NCBI RefSeq assembly: GCF_003595525.1
Contig: NZ_CP022680.1
Coordinates: 832,001 to 896,000 of the forward strand
Direction of reading: 5' to 3'
Length of the DNA: 64,000 nt
Source of the DNA: Streptococcus respiraculi
GTDB taxonomy: Bacteria; Bacillota; Bacilli; Lactobacillales; Streptococcaceae
Part shown: in pieces, positions 37,445 to 46,897 of the stretch
How positions within the stretch are numbered: the stretch's first letter is position 1
How the letters are laid out: every line of letters starts with the position of its first letter
Notes under the pieces: model-generated
Databases searched by the model: none
The model's input: the letters and a program-made list of their open reading frames with translations, nothing else
What the model was told of the DNA's origin: nothing
Position numbers and translations under genes: made by a program

Positions 37445-38629
37445 ATGGTATTTAGTGTACGAACCTTTAACAATATTAACCAAATTGGCTTGAAAGAATT
37501 AGGAAATCAATTTCAGATCGATGGAGATCAGGCGGCTAATCCAGATGCTTTTATTATTCGCTCTGAAAATTTACATGGTGTTGCTTTTCCTGAGAATCTA
37601 AAAGCGATTGCCCGTGCAGGTGCAGGAACCAACAATATCCCTATCGAAGAAGCAACAGCCCAAGGAATTGTCGTTTTTAATACACCAGGAGCCAATGCTA
37701 ATGCGGTAAAAGAAGCAGTCCTAGCCTCTATTTTGCTCTCTGCGCGTGACTATATTAGCGCTAGTGCATGGACCAACACCCTATCAGGTGATGATGTACC
37801 AAAGCAAGTTGAAGCAGGGAAAAAGCAATTTGCAGGAACAGAAATTACAGGGAAAACCCTTGGTGTCATTGGACTAGGGGCCATTGGAGCCAGAATAGCC
37901 AATGATGCTCGCCGTTTGGGAATGAACGTCTTGGGCTATGACCCTTACGTATCGGTTGAAACTGCATGGAGCATTTCAAGCCATGTCAAACGTGTTGCTG
38001 ATTTGAAGGAGATTTTTGCGCAGTCAGACTACATCACAGTTCACGTACCGCTAACGGAACAGACACGTGACTTGTTCAATGCGCAAGCATTTGCGATGAT
38101 GAAAAAAGGAACGACCATTATCAACTTTGCTCGTGGAGAATTGGTGAATCATCAAGATTTGTTTGATGCTATTGCAACAGGTGTTGTTGGTCAATATGTG
38201 ACAGATTTCGGAACAGAAGACTTACTCAACAAGCCCCACATTACAGTTTTCCCCCATGTTGGTGGTTCAACAGAGGAAGCTGAGTTAAACTGTGCCATTG
38301 CGGCTAGTCAGACCATTCGTCGTTTTATGGAAACAGGAGAAATTACGAACTCGGTCAATTTCCCAAATATGCACCAAGCCTTATCAACACCATTTCGGAT
38401 TACCTTAATCAATAAAAATGTGCCAAATATGGTGGCTAAGATTTCGACAGCTGTCTCTAGCTTAAATATCAATATTGACAATATCCTCAATCGTTCGAAA
38501 GGTGACTATGCTTACACCATGCTTGACTTGGATGAGGCAGATAAGGAAAAAATCAAGGCACTTGCTGAGCAATTTGAAAGTGATGAGAATATTGTCAAGG
38601 TTCGTATCATCGAAGGTAGGAAAAACTAA
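37445..38629 (+). CDS. serA: D-3-phosphoglycerate dehydrogenase
   Basis: First enzyme of serine synthesis. It has 394 residues from ATG 37445 (MVFSVRTFNNINQIGL), preceded by AGGAAA; an in-frame ATG at 37412 lies inside the leader hairpin and is unlikely. Motifs: ARAGAGTNNIPI, the NAD-binding GVIGLGAIGARIA, NFARGELV, and the catalytic His in FPHVGGSTEEAE. A short C-terminal ACT domain (about 320-392) may allow serine feedback. Confidence 0.96.
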   Translation: MVFSVRTFNNINQIGLKELGNQFQIDGDQAANPDAFIIRSENLHGVAFPENLKAIARAGAGTNNIPIEEATAQGIVVFNTPGANANAVKEAVLASILLSARDYISASAWTNTLSGDDVPKQVEAGKKQFAGTEITGKTLGVIGLGAIGARIANDARRLGMNVLGYDPYVSVETAWSISSHVKRVADLKEIFAQSDYITVHVPLTEQTRDLFNAQAFAMMKKGTTIINFARGELVNHQDLFDAIATGVVGQYVTDFGTEDLLNKPHITVFPHVGGSTEEAELNCAIAASQTIRRFMETGEITNSVNFPNMHQALSTPFRITLINKNVPNMVAKISTAVSSLNINIDNILNRSKGDYAYTMLDLDEADKEKIKALAEQFESDENIVKVRIIEGRKN

Positions 38630-38832
38630 TGGATAAAAAAGAACGAAAAGAATATGTGAAAGAATTAAAAGAACGCTTTGAAGTCTTTCAAGTGAATCTC
38701 ATTACAGCCCTCTGGGTTGATAAGGAAACTGGTGTCGAGTATCTCCGTCTAGGGGATGGGGAATTGCGTCCCTTGTTGAATCCAGAAGGAAAGCCAAACA
38801 TCAATAAGAAATTCCAAGATGATGTACTATAA
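38629..38832 (+). CDS. Small protein in the serine cluster (DUF6440-like)
   Basis: 67 residues, soluble and charged. WVDKETGVEYLRLGDGELRPLLNPEGKPN resembles the DUF6440 pattern (DkeTGVxYL...PLLdxdGKP), whose function is unknown. The start overlaps the serA stop by one base (TAATGG), and the stop lies inside the start of the next gene. It is therefore tightly coupled in translation. Confidence 0.65.
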   Translation: MDKKERKEYVKELKERFEVFQVNLITALWVDKETGVEYLRLGDGELRPLLNPEGKPNINKKFQDDVL

Positions 38833-39670
38833 ATGCCTGTATTCATCACCGCTAGGGGAGCTATCTATCATTGCAACAGATAAAGGATTACGCGGTATTT
38901 GGTTTGAAAATCAACAGTATTTTGAACGTGGTATCACAGAGAAACCACTGATGACAGAACACCCTGTCCTAAGACAGGCCGTTTCCTTGTTGGATGATTA
39001 TTTTGCTGGTCGGACAGTTGATGTTTCCACTTTAGCGCTAGACGTTCCTGCTACACCATTTCAAAAAAATGTTTGGCAAGTGCTTCAAGAAATCCCCGAT
39101 GGGCATACCATGACCTATGGTCAAATTGCCAAGCGCTTGGGCATGGCTTCTGGTCAAGCGGTCGGTGGTGCGGTGGGCAAAAATCCGATTGCGATTCTGA
39201 TTCCTTGCCACCGAGTAGTAGGCAGTAAGGGGCAATTGACAGGCTATGCAGCCGGTCTTGAGAAGAAAAACTGGTTACTCACCCATGAATCATCAATGAA
39301 AAAAAGAGGACAATACATGTTAACATTTTACGAATACCCCAAATGTTCAACCTGTCGAACAGCTAAGGCTGAATTACAAGCTCTGGGACTTGAATTTGAG
39401 GCGATTGACATTAAGACCAATCCACCCAAAGCTAGTCAGTTAAAAGAGTGGATGGAAGCGACAGGGCTTGAGCTCAAGAAATATTTCAATACCTCTGGCA
39501 ATAGCTATCGTGCTCTCGGGTTAAAAGACAAATTTAATCAGTTGACGGTGGATCAAGCTCTAGATTTACTAGCAAATGACGGTATGCTCATCAAGCGTCC
39601 TCTGCTCATTCAGGACGGCAAAATCCTGCAGATTGGCTACCGCACAGCTTATAAAGAATTAGGGTTGTAA
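38819..39670 (+). CDS. Ogt-type methyltransferase fused in frame to an ArsC/Spx-like domain
   Basis: A single 283-codon frame. Residues 1-160 are methylated-DNA--protein-cysteine methyltransferase: MYYKCLYSSPLGEL start, FQKNVWQVLQEIPDGHTMTYG, and active site IPC130HRVVG. Residues 167-283 are a complete ArsC/Spx-family protein (MLTFYEYPKCSTCRTAKAEL, with a CxxC pair, ending IGYRTAYKELGL). The join is TPhe-free and short (LLTHESSMKKRGQY). ATG 39317 has AAAAGAGGA just upstream, so the second domain may also be made alone, 117 residues. The start overlaps the preceding gene by 14 bases. Confidence 0.85.
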   Translation: MMYYKCLYSSPLGELSIIATDKGLRGIWFENQQYFERGITEKPLMTEHPVLRQAVSLLDDYFAGRTVDVSTLALDVPATPFQKNVWQVLQEIPDGHTMTYGQIAKRLGMASGQAVGGAVGKNPIAILIPCHRVVGSKGQLTGYAAGLEKKNWLLTHESSMKKRGQYMLTFYEYPKCSTCRTAKAELQALGLEFEAIDIKTNPPKASQLKEWMEATGLELKKYFNTSGNSYRALGLKDKFNQLTVDQALDLLANDGMLIKRPLLIQDGKILQIGYRTAYKELGL

Positions 39671-39692
39671 GAGAAGAAAGATAAAGGAGCTA

Positions 39693-40178
39693 ATGATGGT
39701 GATGCTATCCTTGTATCATGAAATTGAACATGGCCGTTTATTGCAGACCTATTCTTTATGTGACAGTACGCATACCGATACTCCCCAAAATATTATTGAA
39801 ATGTCAAAAAAAGATAGGGATAGGTATCCGGTCGCAATACTTGATCATAAAGATGGGAACCTCATCGGCTTTTTTTGCCTGCACGTAAATGCTGGTCCTA
39901 AAGAGTATGGATATAATCAAGAGGATTATGCACTTGTTAGGGGCTTTTCTATTGATGATAACTTCAGAAATCAAGGCTATGGATCTCATGCTCTGAATGA
40001 CATCTTTACCTTTATCGATTCAACCTTAACATTAGATGTGAACCATATTATACTAGCTGTAAATGAAAAAAATAGAGTTGCCCAAAAAGCATATAAACAT
40101 TCAGGATTTGTTGTTGTAAAAAGAGATGTGGAAGGTTCAAAAGGAAAATTGATGATTATGGAGAAAAAGAGAAACTAG
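39693..40178 (+). CDS. GNAT-family N-acetyltransferase
   Basis: A 161-residue acetyltransferase. The acetyl-CoA loop is clear in DDNFRNQGYGSHALNDI, and NEKNRVAQKAYKHSGFVVVKRD is the typical C-terminal part. The start at 39693 has AAAGGAG upstream; ATG 39696 and ATG 39702 are alternatives. Its codon use (more AT-rich, for example AATATTATTGAAATG) differs from the neighbours, which hints at later arrival. The substrate is unknown. Confidence 0.82.
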   Translation: MMVMLSLYHEIEHGRLLQTYSLCDSTHTDTPQNIIEMSKKDRDRYPVAILDHKDGNLIGFFCLHVNAGPKEYGYNQEDYALVRGFSIDDNFRNQGYGSHALNDIFTFIDSTLTLDVNHIILAVNEKNRVAQKAYKHSGFVVVKRDVEGSKGKLMIMEKKRN

Positions 40179-40374
40179 TACGGCTTACTTACCTTTTATA
40201 GGGTGACAGTGAACGAAGAAGTAGTTATCTATAGTAAGTGCATAGATTGTAATGTATTGTAGCTTAGAGAGAAGTTAAAGGAGGCGAGAGCGAAGCTCTC
40301 TGCCTCAGAACGTAGACAAACCCTATTAGAGATAGAAAAAATTTTATCTTTGGGGTTGACTACTATATAACAGA

Positions 40375-40419
40375 AACTCTTAGAAATGCTGATATAGCGG
40401 CATTTCTAAGAGTTTTTTA
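40375..40419 (+). terminator. Strong terminator, plus strand
   Basis: Perfect 14-15-base stem: AACTCTTAGAAATGC (40375-40389) and GCATTTCTAAGAGTT (from 40400), then TTTTAT. It lies about 200 bases after the nearest plus-strand gene stop. Confidence 0.85.
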
Positions 40420-40439
40420 TTTCTCAAGTAAAAGAAAAA

Positions 40440-40481
40440 AGATTGAAGAAAATTGTTCAAAATGGACTTTTTCTTCAATCT
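40440..40481 (-). terminator. Terminator of the exonuclease III gene
   Basis: Perfect 13-base stem AGATTGAAGAAAA / TTTTCTTCAATCT. On the minus strand it is followed by TTTTTCTTTT, as expected for a gene read leftwards from 41377. Confidence 0.8.
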
Positions 40482-40549
40482 GAGGCGAGAGCGAAGCTCT
40501 CTGACTTTAGTACTGTTCTCTATCTGTGACACAGAGCATAGTCATTATG

Positions 40550-41377
40550 TCAGAGATCAATCTCCATAACGATTGGGGTGTGGTCTTGGCGGGCGCCTGA
40601 GTCAATCATCTCAGACTTGGAGACCTTATCAGCTACACGATTGCTGGTGAGCCAGTAGTCAATTCTCCAGCCGGTGTTGTTGATTTTGCTGGTCTTGCTG
40701 CGTTGTGCCCACCACGTGTATTGATGAGGAAGGTCACCGTGCAAGTGGCGGAAGGTATCGGTGAAGCCTTGGGCAAGGAGATTGGTGAATCCGGCACGCT
40801 CTTCATCGGTAAATCCAGGTGATTGGCGGTTGCTGGCAGGATTTGCAAGGTCGATTTCGTGGTGGGCAACGTTATAGTCGCCTGTTGCAAGAACGGGCTT
40901 TTCTTGATCGAGTTTTGCTAGATATTCTGCATATTTTTCATCCCAAATTTGGCGATCACTGAGGCGCTTCAACCCGTCTCCCGCATTTGGTGTGTAAACT
41001 TGGGTCACAAAGAAATTGTCAAATTCTAGGGTGATGATTCGCCCTTCCAAGTCCATGGTCGTTGGCGCTCCAATTTCTGGGAAAGTAATGGTGGGTGTCA
41101 AGTCTTTTTTATAGAGAAACATGGTTCCTGCATAGCCCTTACGAGCTGGTTCGACAGATGAACGCCATGTGTGTTCATAGTTTGGAAAGAGTTGATCTAA
41201 AATTTCCACGTGTTTATTTGTAGGCCCTTTGGCTGATAATTTCGTTTCTTGGATGGCGATAATATCCGCGTCTTCTGTAATGATCGTTTGCAAGACAGCT
41301 TGTGACAATTGTGCACGAGCAGAGTCGCTGGTTAAGGCTGCATTGAGGGAATCAATATTCCATGAGATGAGTTTCAT
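40550..41377 (-). CDS. exoA: Exodeoxyribonuclease III family endonuclease
   Basis: AP endonuclease/3' exonuclease of base excision repair. It has 275 residues. MKLISWNIDSLNAAL carries the first metal-site Asn, IQETKLS the catalytic Glu, TGDYNVAHHEIDLANP the Asp/Asn pair (with Tyr instead of the usual Phe), and DHTPIVMEI the final Asp-His. WRIDYWLTSN is also conserved. It is transcribed alone, converging with the serine cluster. Confidence 0.94.
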   Translation of the reverse strand: MKLISWNIDSLNAALTSDSARAQLSQAVLQTIITEDADIIAIQETKLSAKGPTNKHVEILDQLFPNYEHTWRSSVEPARKGYAGTMFLYKKDLTPTITFPEIGAPTTMDLEGRIITLEFDNFFVTQVYTPNAGDGLKRLSDRQIWDEKYAEYLAKLDQEKPVLATGDYNVAHHEIDLANPASNRQSPGFTDEERAGFTNLLAQGFTDTFRHLHGDLPHQYTWWAQRSKTSKINNTGWRIDYWLTSNRVADKVSKSEMIDSGARQDHTPIVMEIDL

Positions 41378-41579
41378 AATCTATCCTTTTCTGTGAGTAG
41401 TTTCTTCTGTTTGTATTATATCAAAAAGTATAGAAAGTGGTCGTATTTCTAGCTCAATCATTTGAGAAGAGCTATTTGCACAGCGGATATTTAAGGGATA
41501 TTTTGTCTGTTATCAGGCTCTTTTTTGTGATATAATAAAACGATAGAACTGGGTTTCATTTGCCCTGAAAGGAAAAGTT

Positions 41580-43583
41580 ATGACAGAAAAGAATTTTTAC
41601 ATTACGACCCCCATTTACTACCCTTCTGGAAAGCTCCACATTGGAAACGCGACAACTACGATTGCCTGCGATGTTTTGGCGCGTTACAAGCGCCTCATGG
41701 GCTATGATGTTTTCTCGTTGACAGGTCTTGATGAGCATGGCCAAAAGATTCAAGACAAGGCAGCTGAAGCTGGTATTACTCCGCAAGAATATGTGGACGG
41801 CATGGCTGTGGGGGTCAAAGAATTATGGAAACTCCTAGATATTTCGTATGACGGCTTTATTCGTACGACAGACGACTACCATGAAACGGTAGTCGCAGAA
41901 GTGTTTGAACGTTTACTGGCACAAGACGATATTTACCTAGGGGAATATTCTGGTTGGTATTCTGTTTCTGATGAGGAATTTTTCACCGAAAGCCAATTAG
42001 CAGAAGTCTTTCGAGATGAAGCAGGCAAGGTGATTGGGGGAATCGCCCCTTCTGGTCATGAGGTGGAATGGGTATCAGAAGAATCCTACTTCCTTCGTTT
42101 GAGCAAGTATGCGGATCGCTTGGTAGCCTTCTTTAAAGAACGTCCTGATTTTATCCAGCCAGACGGACGGATGAATGAAATCGTGAAAAACTTTATCGAG
42201 CCTGGTCTTGAGGATTTGGCAGTCAGTCGGACTTCCTTTACCTGGGGAGTTCCAGTGCCGTCCAATCCAAAACATGTTGTCTATGTCTGGATTGATGCCC
42301 TCTTGAACTATACGACAGCCCTTGGTTACGGTCAAGAAAATCATGCGAATTTTGATAAATTCTGGAATAATGGTAGTGTCTATCACATGGTCGCTAAAGA
42401 CATCTTACGTTTCCACTCTATTTACTGGCCAATCCTCCTCATGATGCTCGATTTACCATTACCAGAACGCCTGATTGCCCACGGTTGGTTTGTCATGAAA
42501 GACGGCAAAATGTCTAAGTCTAAAGGAAATGTTGTCTATCCCGATATGTTAGTGGAACGCTATGGACTCGATCCTTTGCGTTACTATCTTATGAGAAGTT
42601 TACCGGTCGGTTCAGATGGGACCTTTACGCCAGAGGATTATGTAGGGCGGATTAACTACGAACTCGCCAATGACCTTGGAAACCTCCTCAACCGTACGGT
42701 GGCTATGGTGAATAAATACTTTGATGGACAAGTGCCTACCTATGCAGAAAATGTGACAGCCTTTGATGCGGATTTGGCACAGGTAGCAGCAGAAGCAATC
42801 GCAGAATACCATAAGCAAATGGATGCGGTGGATTATCCACGTGCTTTGGAAGCAGTCTGGACTCTGATTGCCCGTACCAACAAGTATATCGATGAAACAG
42901 CTCCATGGCTGTTAGCAAAAGAGGAAGACAAACGAAGCGAACTGGCTGCTGTGATGAGCCACTTAGTAGCAAGTCTTCGTGTGGTGGCTCATTTGATTGG
43001 GCCATTCATGATGGCAACAAGTAGCGCTATTCTAGAGCAGCTGGGTATGGACAAAGCAGAAAGTCTCGAAAACTTAGCTCTTGCTGATTTGCCCACAGGT
43101 CTAAGCGTTGTTGCAAAAGGTCAGCCAATCTTCCCACGTCTTGATATGGACGAAGAAATTGCCTACATCAAGGAACAAATGGCAGCAGGTCAGCCAGCTG
43201 TAGCTACTGAAAAAGAATGGAAACCAGAAGAGGTTGAATTGACCTTGAATCGCAAGGAAATCAAGTTTGATGACTTTGAAAAGGTCGAAATCCGTGTGGC
43301 GGAAGTCAAAGAAGTTAAAAAAGTTGAAGGTAGTGATAAATTACTTCAATTCCGCTTGGACGCTGGTGACAAGGAAGACCGCCAAATTCTTTCAGGTATC
43401 GCCAAATACTATCCAAATGAGCAAGAATTGGTCGGTAAAAAAGTGCAAATTGTAGCCAACCTCAAACCGCGTAAGATGATGGGGCATATCAGTCAAGGTA
43501 TGATTTTATCTGCTGAACATGGGGATAGCTTAACCCTCTTGACAGTTGATGCTAGTGTACCAAACGGTAGTGTGATTGGATAA
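41580..43583 (+). CDS. metG: Methionyl-tRNA synthetase
   Basis: Charges tRNA-Met. It has 667 residues. The class I signature HIGH appears as HIGN ([13 protein letters not shown]), and KMSKS is intact in [10 protein letters not shown]. The anticodon-binding helical domain follows, and a C-terminal tRNA-binding EMAP-like domain begins near residue 565 ([19 protein letters not shown]). The usual zinc-knuckle cysteines are not seen in the 120-160 region, as in other bacterial MetRS of this type. A -10-like TATAAT lies at 41531-41536; a good -35 was not found. The gene ends at the shared terminator/ComX box. Confidence 0.96.
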   Translation: MTEKNFYITTPIYYPSGKLHIGNATTTIACDVLARYKRLMGYDVFSLTGLDEHGQKIQDKAAEAGITPQEYVDGMAVGVKELWKLLDISYDGFIRTTDDYHETVVAEVFERLLAQDDIYLGEYSGWYSVSDEEFFTESQLAEVFRDEAGKVIGGIAPSGHEVEWVSEESYFLRLSKYADRLVAFFKERPDFIQPDGRMNEIVKNFIEPGLEDLAVSRTSFTWGVPVPSNPKHVVYVWIDALLNYTTALGYGQENHANFDKFWNNGSVYHMVAKDILRFHSIYWPILLMMLDLPLPERLIAHGWFVMKDGKMSKSKGNVVYPDMLVERYGLDPLRYYLMRSLPVGSDGTFTPEDYVGRINYELANDLGNLLNRTVAMVNKYFDGQVPTYAENVTAFDADLAQVAAEAIAEYHKQMDAVDYPRALEAVWTLIARTNKYIDETAPWLLAKEEDKRSELAAVMSHLVASLRVVAHLIGPFMMATSSAILEQLGMDKAESLENLALADLPTGLSVVAKGQPIFPRLDMDEEIAYIKEQMAAGQPAVATEKEWKPEEVELTLNRKEIKFDDFEKVEIRVAEVKEVKKVEGSDKLLQFRLDAGDKEDRQILSGIAKYYPNEQELVGKKVQIVANLKPRKMMGHISQGMILSAEHGDSLTLLTVDASVPNGSVIG

Positions 43584-43729
43584 ACATTCTCCTAAGAAAT
43601 CAAACAAATCCACTTACTTTGTTTTTTTGCTTCAACCTTCTAGATTTAGCTATCAACAGTTCATGTTAGCAAAGTTAATTTAATAACTATCAAAACAAGG
43701 GACGGCTACTGTTTGTGAAGAAAAATATC

Positions 43730-43765
43730 AAAAGTTGAACAACTGAAAATTGTTCAACTTTTTTT
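43730..43765 (+). terminator. Terminator of metG
   Basis: Perfect 13-base stem AAAAGTTGAACAA (43730-43742) / TTGTTCAACTTTT (43750-43762), then more Ts. The T-run leads directly into the ComX box of coiA. Confidence 0.85.
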
Positions 43766-43772
43766 ACGAATG
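43765..43772 (+). promoter_or_regulatory. ComX (sigma-X) cin-box of coiA
   Basis: TACGAATG matches the streptococcal late-competence promoter TACGAATA in seven of eight positions. It is preceded by the expected T-tract and lies 18 bases before the start codon of coiA. Confidence 0.75.
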
Positions 43773-43789
43773 AATAGACAGGAGGGCTT

Positions 43790-44749
43790 ATGCTAGTTGC
43801 AAAAAATGAACAAGGACAGTCTGTCCACTTACTCGAACAGCAAACAGTAGACGGTCAAGTGTTTTTTTGTCCCGGCTGTGGTGGACCTGTACGCTTACGC
43901 AAAGGGCAAGTTATGCGACCCCATTTTGCGCATATTTCATTGAAAAATTGCCATTATTTTTCAGAAAATGAATCGGAACAACACCTTCAGTTGAAGACAA
44001 GTTTGTATCAGTGGGCTTTGCAAGATAGCCAGGCAGAACTCGAAAAGCGTCTGCCTGAGATTGAGCAGATTGCAGATATCTTCATAGAAGACAGACTGGC
44101 TCTTGAAATCCAATGTTCGAGTTTGCCACTTAGTCGCTTACAAGAGCGGACGCGTTCCTACCAGCAGGCAGGCTATCGTGTCTTGTGGCTTTTAGGAAAA
44201 GATTTATGGTTGAAGACACGTTTGACCAACTTGCAAAAGCAGTTTCTATCTTTTAGCGAGCACACGGGCTTTTTTGTCTGGGAGTTAGAATTAAAGCGCA
44301 AAAAGTTACGTCTGCGCTATCTGATCCACGAGGATTTGCATGGTCGCATGCAGTGTTTGACCAAGGAATTTTCCTTTGGAATGGGGAACTTATTGACGAT
44401 ATTACGTTTTCCATATCAAGGGGAAAAAGTAGCTGTACTAAAAGGGAAGCCAGATGGACAGTTGTTGGCTTATATCGCCCGAAAGCTCCGTTACCAGTCT
44501 CCCAAATGGATGGCTGTCCAAGCCCAGCTTTACCAGGAAGGGAGAAATCTACTCACTCAAAGCCTCGATGATTTTTATCCCCAAATTCGCCCGCCCCAGT
44601 CAGGAGCTGGATTTGTTCAAGTTCAGCAGGATATGACAGATTATTACGCTAATTTTCAGACCTATTACCAGCAACTAGCCTGTAAAAAGGAGCAGTATCT
44701 CTATCCGCCAATCTTTTATCAGACCATTCTCAAGAAAAATCTGATTTAA
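43790..44749 (+). CDS. coiA: Competence protein CoiA
   Basis: Late-competence protein needed after DNA uptake, acting with recombination proteins in streptococci. It has 319 residues. An N-terminal zinc-ribbon-like part (FFCPGCGGPVRLRKGQVMRPHFAH) is followed by a nuclease-like core with LALEIQCSSLPLSRLQERTRSYQQAG and VLWLLGKDLW. Expression by ComX is supported by the cin-box upstream and a GGAGG ribosome site. It has its own short unit before pepF. Confidence 0.92.
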   Translation: MLVAKNEQGQSVHLLEQQTVDGQVFFCPGCGGPVRLRKGQVMRPHFAHISLKNCHYFSENESEQHLQLKTSLYQWALQDSQAELEKRLPEIEQIADIFIEDRLALEIQCSSLPLSRLQERTRSYQQAGYRVLWLLGKDLWLKTRLTNLQKQFLSFSEHTGFFVWELELKRKKLRLRYLIHEDLHGRMQCLTKEFSFGMGNLLTILRFPYQGEKVAVLKGKPDGQLLAYIARKLRYQSPKWMAVQAQLYQEGRNLLTQSLDDFYPQIRPPQSGAGFVQVQQDMTDYYANFQTYYQQLACKKEQYLYPPIFYQTILKKNLI

Positions 44750-44805
44750 CGTTAGAAGCAACCTTGGATTTGTGGTAGAATAAAAGATACGGAGGTAAAT
44801 CAATT

Positions 44806-46611
44806 ATGACAAAACAACGTAGTGAAATTGAAGAAAAATACCAGTGGGACTTGACCACGATTTTTCCAACAGACGAAGCATGGGAGACAGAACTTGCAGC
44901 TCTTCAATCAGATGTCGAGGCGACAGCTGGTTTTGCAGGGCATTTGCTAGACTCTGCTCAGCGTTTATTAGAAATTAGCGAAACGCAGCTGGGTCTCATG
45001 CGCCGCATGGAAACGCTCTATGTTTATGCGTCTATGAAAAATGACCAAGATACACGTGAAGGAAAGTACCAAGAATTTCAGGCTAAGGCCCTAGGTTTGT
45101 ATTCAACTCTTTCACAAGCCTTTGCTTTCTATGAGCCAGAATTTTTAACTGTGACAGAAGAGCAGTTGGCGGCTTTCATGGAAGAAGAGCCAGCCTTGAA
45201 GCAATACAGCCACCAGTTTGAGAAATTATTAGCAGGAAAAGCTCATGTCTTGTCACACGAAGTTGAAGAAGTGCTAGCTGCAACAAGCGAGGTCTTTGAT
45301 GCACCATCAGAAACCTTTTCTGTTCTTGATAATGCCAGCATCCGCTTCCCAGAGATTACTAACGAAGAAGGTGAGCTCGTACCGCTTTCGCATGGTAGCT
45401 ACATTTCCTTTATGGAATCAAGCAACCGTGAGGTGCGTAAGGATGCTTATGAGGCGATGTATACTACCTATGAGCAATTCCAGCACACCTATGCAAAAAC
45501 ATTGCAATCAAATGTTAAGGTGAATAACCTAAAAGCTCGCTTGCGCAAATACGACAGCGCCCGTCATGCTGCCTTGTCTGCCAACTTTATTCCAGAATCG
45601 GTCTACGATACCTTGGTAGCAGCGGTCAACAAGCATTTGCCACTTCTACATCGCTATATTAACTTGCGCAAGAAATTGCTCGGTATTGACGATTTGAAGA
45701 TGTATGATATGTACACACCACTTTCTGATGTGGATTACAAATTTACCTATGAAGATGCCTTAGAAAAGGCGGCAGACACCTTGACTATTTTTGGTGACGA
45801 GTATAGTACACAGGTTAAAGAAACCTTTGAAAATCGCTGGATTGACGTGCATGAAAATGAAGGAAAACGCTCAGGAGCTTATTCAGGAGGAGCCTATGAT
45901 ACCAACGCCTTTATGCTCTTGAACTGGCAGGATACGCTAGACAACCTCTATACTCTCATCCATGAGACAGGACATTCGCTTCATTCCATGTTTACACGTA
46001 AGAACCAGCCTTATGTTTATGGCCACTATTCGATTTTCCTAGCAGAGATTGCCTCAACCACCAATGAGAATCTCTTGACGGAAAAACTCTTGTCAGAAGT
46101 AGAAGACGACAAGACGCGCTTTGCGATTTTGAACCATTATTTGGACGGATTCCGTGGGACAGTCTTCCGCCAAACCCAATTTGCTGAGTTTGAACAAGCC
46201 ATCTACCAGGCAGACCAAGCAGGAGAAGTCCTAACAGCTGATTTCTTAAATCATTTGTATGCAGAAATCAATGAGAAATACTACGGTTTGTCTGCTGAAG
46301 AAAATCCACAAATTCAATTTGAGTGGGCACGTATTCCGCATTTCTATTACAATTTCTACGTATACCAATACGCAACAGGTTTTGCAGCAGCATCTGCCCT
46401 TTCTCATAAGATTGTTCATGGCACCCAAGAAGATAAGGAGCACTATCTTGATTACCTCAAAGCAGGTAGCTCAGATTATCCACTCAATGTCATCAAAAAA
46501 GCTGGTGTCGATATGACTCGGGAAGAGTACTTGAACGATGCCTTCAAGGTCTTTGAAGCCCGCTTGACAGAGCTAGAAGCCTTAGTTGAAAAAGGTGTTC
46601 ATCTATCATAA
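44806..46611 (+). CDS. pepF: Oligoendopeptidase F
   Basis: Cytoplasmic M3B zinc peptidase that cuts short peptides. It has 601 residues, the normal size. The zinc motif is in [13 protein letters not shown] (HExGH), with the third ligand Glu in [11 protein letters not shown]. An ATG with GGAGG upstream was chosen. Streptococcal members (PepF/PepB) process oligopeptides taken up by Opp systems. A hairpin terminator that is also the first part of repeat R1 follows the stop. Confidence 0.96.
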   Translation: MTKQRSEIEEKYQWDLTTIFPTDEAWETELAALQSDVEATAGFAGHLLDSAQRLLEISETQLGLMRRMETLYVYASMKNDQDTREGKYQEFQAKALGLYSTLSQAFAFYEPEFLTVTEEQLAAFMEEEPALKQYSHQFEKLLAGKAHVLSHEVEEVLAATSEVFDAPSETFSVLDNASIRFPEITNEEGELVPLSHGSYISFMESSNREVRKDAYEAMYTTYEQFQHTYAKTLQSNVKVNNLKARLRKYDSARHAALSANFIPESVYDTLVAAVNKHLPLLHRYINLRKKLLGIDDLKMYDMYTPLSDVDYKFTYEDALEKAADTLTIFGDEYSTQVKETFENRWIDVHENEGKRSGAYSGGAYDTNAFMLLNWQDTLDNLYTLIHETGHSLHSMFTRKNQPYVYGHYSIFLAEIASTTNENLLTEKLLSEVEDDKTRFAILNHYLDGFRGTVFRQTQFAEFEQAIYQADQAGEVLTADFLNHLYAEINEKYYGLSAEENPQIQFEWARIPHFYYNFYVYQYATGFAAASALSHKIVHGTQEDKEHYLDYLKAGSSDYPLNVIKKAGVDMTREEYLNDAFKVFEARLTELEALVEKGVHLS

Positions 46612-46613
46612 AC

Positions 46614-46656
46614 AGAAGCGTGGCTGAGACAAAAGTGTCCAGCCTCGCTTCTTTTG
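46614..46656 (+). terminator. Terminator of pepF inside repeat R1
   Basis: AGAAGCG pairs with CGCTTCT and inside it GGCTG pairs with CAGCC around GAGACAAAAGTGTC; TTTTG follows. The hairpin is also the left part of dispersed repeat R1. Confidence 0.75.
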
Positions 46657-46830
46657 TAGATTTAACAGTTTGACGTATATCAATAGTCAGGGGAGTGACT
46701 ATTGATACCTGAGCCTAGAAACTAGAGAGCGAGGATAGTCAGGGGAGTGACTATTGATACCTGAGTCTAAAAAATGGAAAGTAAAGACGATAAAATCGAT
46801 TTTTGCGAAATACCGATTTTTATCTCACTC
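46620..46830. repeat. Dispersed repeat R1, copy 2 with internal duplication
   Basis: It matches 31124-31276 over nearly its whole length. Here the block ATAGTCAGGGGAGTGACT, which continues TATTGATACCTGAG, occurs twice (from 46683 and from 46735, a step of 52 bases). ATAGTCA and TGACTAT form an inverted repeat in each. It lies directly between pepF and the O-methyltransferase promoter. Confidence 0.75.
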
Positions 46831-46862
46831 CCTCTTTTTTGACGAGTATCAGAAACCGATTC

Positions 46863-46891
46863 TTGACCGTCTAAATCCCTTATGTTATACT
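46863..46891 (+). promoter_or_regulatory. Promoter of the O-methyltransferase gene
   Basis: TTGACC (46863-46868), a 17-base spacer and TATACT (46886-46891). The gene's ATG starts at 46898, exactly where transcription should begin, so the mRNA is probably leaderless. Confidence 0.7.
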
Positions 46892-46897
46892 GAAAAA

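Larger units (their letters stand above)
40179..40549. other. Convergent intergenic region rich in hairpins
   Basis: No gene was seen. It holds a strong hairpin at 40281-40306 (GAGGC...GCCTC with inner GAGAGC/GCTCTC) and a second copy of its first 21 or so bases at 40482-40502. Two terminators lie between them, facing opposite ways. The stretch 40200-40280 has no recognisable element but could be the body of a small RNA ending at 40419. Confidence 0.5.

Noticed and set aside
39326..39335. TACGAATA after a T-rich stretch as a second ComX promoter
   Set aside because: It lies inside the ArsC-like coding part (FYEYP). The T-run is coding for Leu-Thr-Phe and no gene starts soon after it.
46754..46897. 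N-terminal extension of the O-methyltransferase from ATG 46754
   Set aside because: The extension is translated dispersed-repeat DNA and the promoter lies inside it. Homology begins at 46898.
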